The notes under the pieces are model-generated. The model was not told the origin of the DNA. It saw only the letters and a program-made list of their open reading frames with translations, and did no database searches. This document shows, piece after piece, positions 62,301 to 64,000 of a DNA stretch of 64,000 bases; the stretch's first letter is position 1; each line of letters opens with the position of its first letter. A program made the translations under genes and the position numbers. This DNA is from Babylonia areolata (lineage: Eukaryota > Mollusca > Gastropoda > Neogastropoda > Buccinidae): assembly GCF_041734735.1 (NCBI RefSeq), contig NC_134880.1:32447330-32511329 (forward strand). Reading direction: 5' to 3'.

Positions 62301-62990
62301 ACCACAGAATGAGACTCAGTGACCTGTGGCACATGAAGTGCACTCCCACAGCCTGATCCAACCCAGCCATTGACTGCTGACAACTTTCTGCAGGTTGCTC
62401 CAACATGCCACACTCAGGTAGAGAAGCCACCAAGCCTTCCGTATGCCCCTTCGTGATGGTACCTACCTGGGCAATTACACAGCCCTGTCCCAGAGACACC
62501 AGGGACCTCAAGTCTCGTGTTGCCAAATGTCTGCCCTTCTATGCATAGGCAACATGCCAGTGCTGTCTTTTTTGGCAATGATAGAAAAGTGGCGGGGGGA
62601 GCGCCTGTCGCCTGTCAGCTCTCATGGAGGAGCTCTACAGATCTGGCTGTCATGCTTAAGGCAAGCCCAACATGGTGGCCTACCTCTGTCTCGTGCCACA
62701 GTTTACTCTAAACACATATATCATTTCCACTATCGGCCCACAACCAATGTGGAATCATCAGATCAAACCACATGTGCACCTCCTTGCATTGATGCTCAAC
62801 CGCGCTCAAGTGAGATAACCCTATAGGGTATATGTTTCCTTTCCTTCCTTTGATTCGAAGGGCTCTCAGTAAAGTGTGGATTCAACACACCGACCTGATT
62901 TTCTTTGCGCTACATTTATCAGCACAGCTGTGGTCCACAGACCTCTCCCACAATACAGTTGCGGACCTCAGTCTTCTTTGCCCGCACCAA
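59347..62990 (+). other. DIRS interior without recognisable reverse transcriptase
   Basis: It is GC-rich apart from an AT-rich, microsatellite-bearing block at about 60150-60850. The block looks foreign to the element. A motif GGATGCCCTC...TTGGTG...GAGGGA occurs near 58895, 60905 and 60980, pointing to internal duplication. RT, RNase H and methyltransferase signatures of DIRS elements were looked for and not found. Confidence 0.5.
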
Positions 62991-63371
62991 TATCCTTAAG
63001 TGACACAGTACACTCTACCTTCATCGAATTCTACTTTACGGACATCTATCGCTTTAGGGATGATGGCTCAAGAGGCGTTGCCTCTGCAGTGGTCACACAA
63101 CAGGCCATCGCAGCGCACTGGCGATAGAACAGAAGGATTGAGACTTGATGCCTCCTCAGCCAGAGCACATGAAGTCAGAGCATGGTCCTCTTCTCTTGCG
63201 TTAGTGCACTCAACACGGCTGCAAGACATCATGGATGCTGCCTACTGGAAAAACCCTGCCACCTTCATCGACTTCTACCTGAGAGACGTCGCACGCTTGC
63301 GGGCTGATGGCTCAAGAGGCATCGCTTCTGTGGTAGTTGCACAACAGGCCATCGCAGCACACAGACAGTAG
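62990..63371 (+). pseudogene. Tyrosine recombinase carboxy end (DIRS type), broken
   Basis: The stretch ends with RAHEVRAWSSSLALVHSTRL, DIMDAAYWKNPATFIDFYL and RDVARLRADGSRGIASVVVA. The HEVR box corresponds to the conserved HxxR of tyrosine recombinases, and W...TF..FYLRDV to the following tyrosine region of DIRS enzymes. The last 35 residues also occur, diverged, just upstream at about 63020-63126 (FIEFYFTDIYRFRDDGSRGV), so this end is partly duplicated. It is a fossil. Confidence 0.65.
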
Positions 63372-63404
63372 AACAGGCGAGCCCTCCACCTTGTCGCGCT
63401 ATTC

Positions 63405-63495
63405 TGCACTAGTTGGGTCACGGTTAAGTATGTGTAATTAAAAGGAAATTTTCTGTCTAAAATTACGTTTAAATAACATACTTACCGTGACCCAA
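63405..63495 (-). repeat. Internal complementary region of the DIRS-like element
   Basis: 63405-63440 is the exact reverse complement of 58051-58086. 63441-63495 is the reverse complement of 63714-63768 with one mismatch. The two halves meet without a gap, as if templated by joined element ends. In DIRS biology this region is thought to guide joining of the ends into a circle. Confidence 0.9.
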
Positions 63496-63567
63496 ATTTA
63501 AGACCCTCCCATCCTCCCCGCTTCCTGTTCTCCCTGCATGCTGCGCTGGTTATGGCATATTGCCATC

Positions 63568-63768
63568 AAAAGAGGGCGCTAGCCAGCGGGACAAAGGGGA
63601 GGTTACCTACTTCCGGGAGGCTATTGGCCGTAGTTGCTTTTGTTTTCTCCGCACTGGCGGATAGTAGTTTGCACAGGACAGGAATGTCAGACCCCTGCTG
63701 GAGTCTGCACTAGTTGGGTCACGGTAAGTATGTTATTTAAACGTAATTTTAGATAGAAAATTTCCTTT
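63568..63768 (+). repeat. Right inverted terminal repeat of the DIRS-like element
   Basis: AAAGAGGGCGCTAGCCAGCG through GGTCACGGTAAGTATG pairs with the left repeat. The extension TTATTTAAACGTAATTTTAG to 63768 is present only at this end and in the complementary region, and in the solo copy at 37000-37032. Confidence 0.85.
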
Positions 63769-64000
63769 ATTACCTGCAGTCATGATGTGCATTGTACAGC
63801 CATAAGAGAGCCGACAGCGACAGTGAATGTTCAAATATTTCATGCCCATAAGCTGATGCATGAACCTTTGAAACTTTGGCTTAAATCCATATCAAACTAA
63901 CATTTATTACCTGCAGTCATGATGTGCATTGCCACATAATCAGCTGATGTGAAATCAGGCTGGAACATAGACTCAATGATTAGTCTCTATGGCCTGGATC
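63769..64000 (+). repeat. 137-bp unit flanking the DIRS-like element, then window end
   Basis: ATTACCTGCAGTCATGATG starts at 63769 and again at 63906, giving a 137-bp unit. Its inner part (63792-63905) repeats the left flank 57939-58050. The second unit diverges after GTGCATTGCC. The last 70 bases are unassigned. The rest of DNAAF4 is expected further on. Confidence 0.7.

Larger units (their letters stand above)
58051..63768 (+). mobile_element. DIRS-like tyrosine-recombinase retrotransposon, relic with complete termini
   Basis: The ends are inverted: 58051-58223 against 63568-63731, over 90 percent alike by eye. The right end has an extension to 63768. At 63405-63495 lies an internal complementary region. 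Its first 36 bases are the exact reverse complement of 58051-58086. The next 55 are the reverse complement of 63714-63768 with one difference. This is the diagnostic DIRS layout. A proline-rich gag-like start lies after the left repeat, and a tyrosine-recombinase carboxy end lies just before the complementary region. The RT is not recognisable and the coding part is broken many times. The termini look young, the interior decayed. Orientation is inferred from these parts. Confidence 0.8.

Noticed and set aside
57230-64000. Remaining TPR exons of DNAAF4
   Set aside because: I looked for YLNRAAC and KALEL-type TPR motifs in all frames and saw none. They are assumed to lie beyond the window.

Overview
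The window is animal nuclear DNA: one intron-rich host gene inside a thick layer of transposable elements and microsatellites. The long (CA/TG)n tracts, tRNA-derived SINEs, CR1-type and other LINEs, TTAA-target elements and a DIRS-type element together suggest a mollusc, most likely a gastropod. That assignment is inference from repeat style, not from a species marker.

The host gene is DNAAF4 (DYX1C1), the CS-plus-TPR dynein axonemal assembly factor. Eight coding exons lie on the + strand: 19748-19870, 33282-33432, 36409-36542, 40673-40783, 53462-53534, 54199-54335, 55226-55326 and 57149-57229. They join in matching phases with no internal stop and encode the first 303 residues: the CS domain, the charged helical middle and the start of the TPR domain. 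The remaining roughly 115 residues are expected beyond position 64000. The upstream 19.7 kb holds no other host gene that I can recognise.

Layout: 186-1613, a TTAA-bounded non-autonomous element (family A); 1744-2290, a LINE scrap; 2347-7094, a broken LTR retrotransposon with gag and two LTRs; 8589-9890, an inverted relic of the same LTR family; 9891-10864, a piggyBac transposase tail; 11066-19400, a run of LINEs, one split by another; 19480-19747, the DNAAF4 promoter region. Intron 1 (13.4 kb) carries LINEs, TTAA family B and a minus-strand LTR split by a 3.8-kb LINE. Introns 2-3 carry LINE, LTR and family A scraps, a solo DIRS terminal repeat, SINEs and TTAA family C. Intron 4 (12.7 kb) carries a family A copy split by a second 3.7-kb copy of the same LINE, in the opposite orientation to the intron 1 copy. 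Intron 8 carries a 5.7-kb DIRS-like element at 58051-63768 with inverted ends and an internal complementary region.

The most striking structures are the DIRS architecture, the opposed LINE pair bracketing exons 2-4 (396 nt, in frame), the duplicated subterminal palindromes of the TTAA families, and the SINE-in-SINE-in-element nest at 52715-53261. Retroelement reading frames are broken throughout, so DNAAF4 is the only gene here that looks functional.
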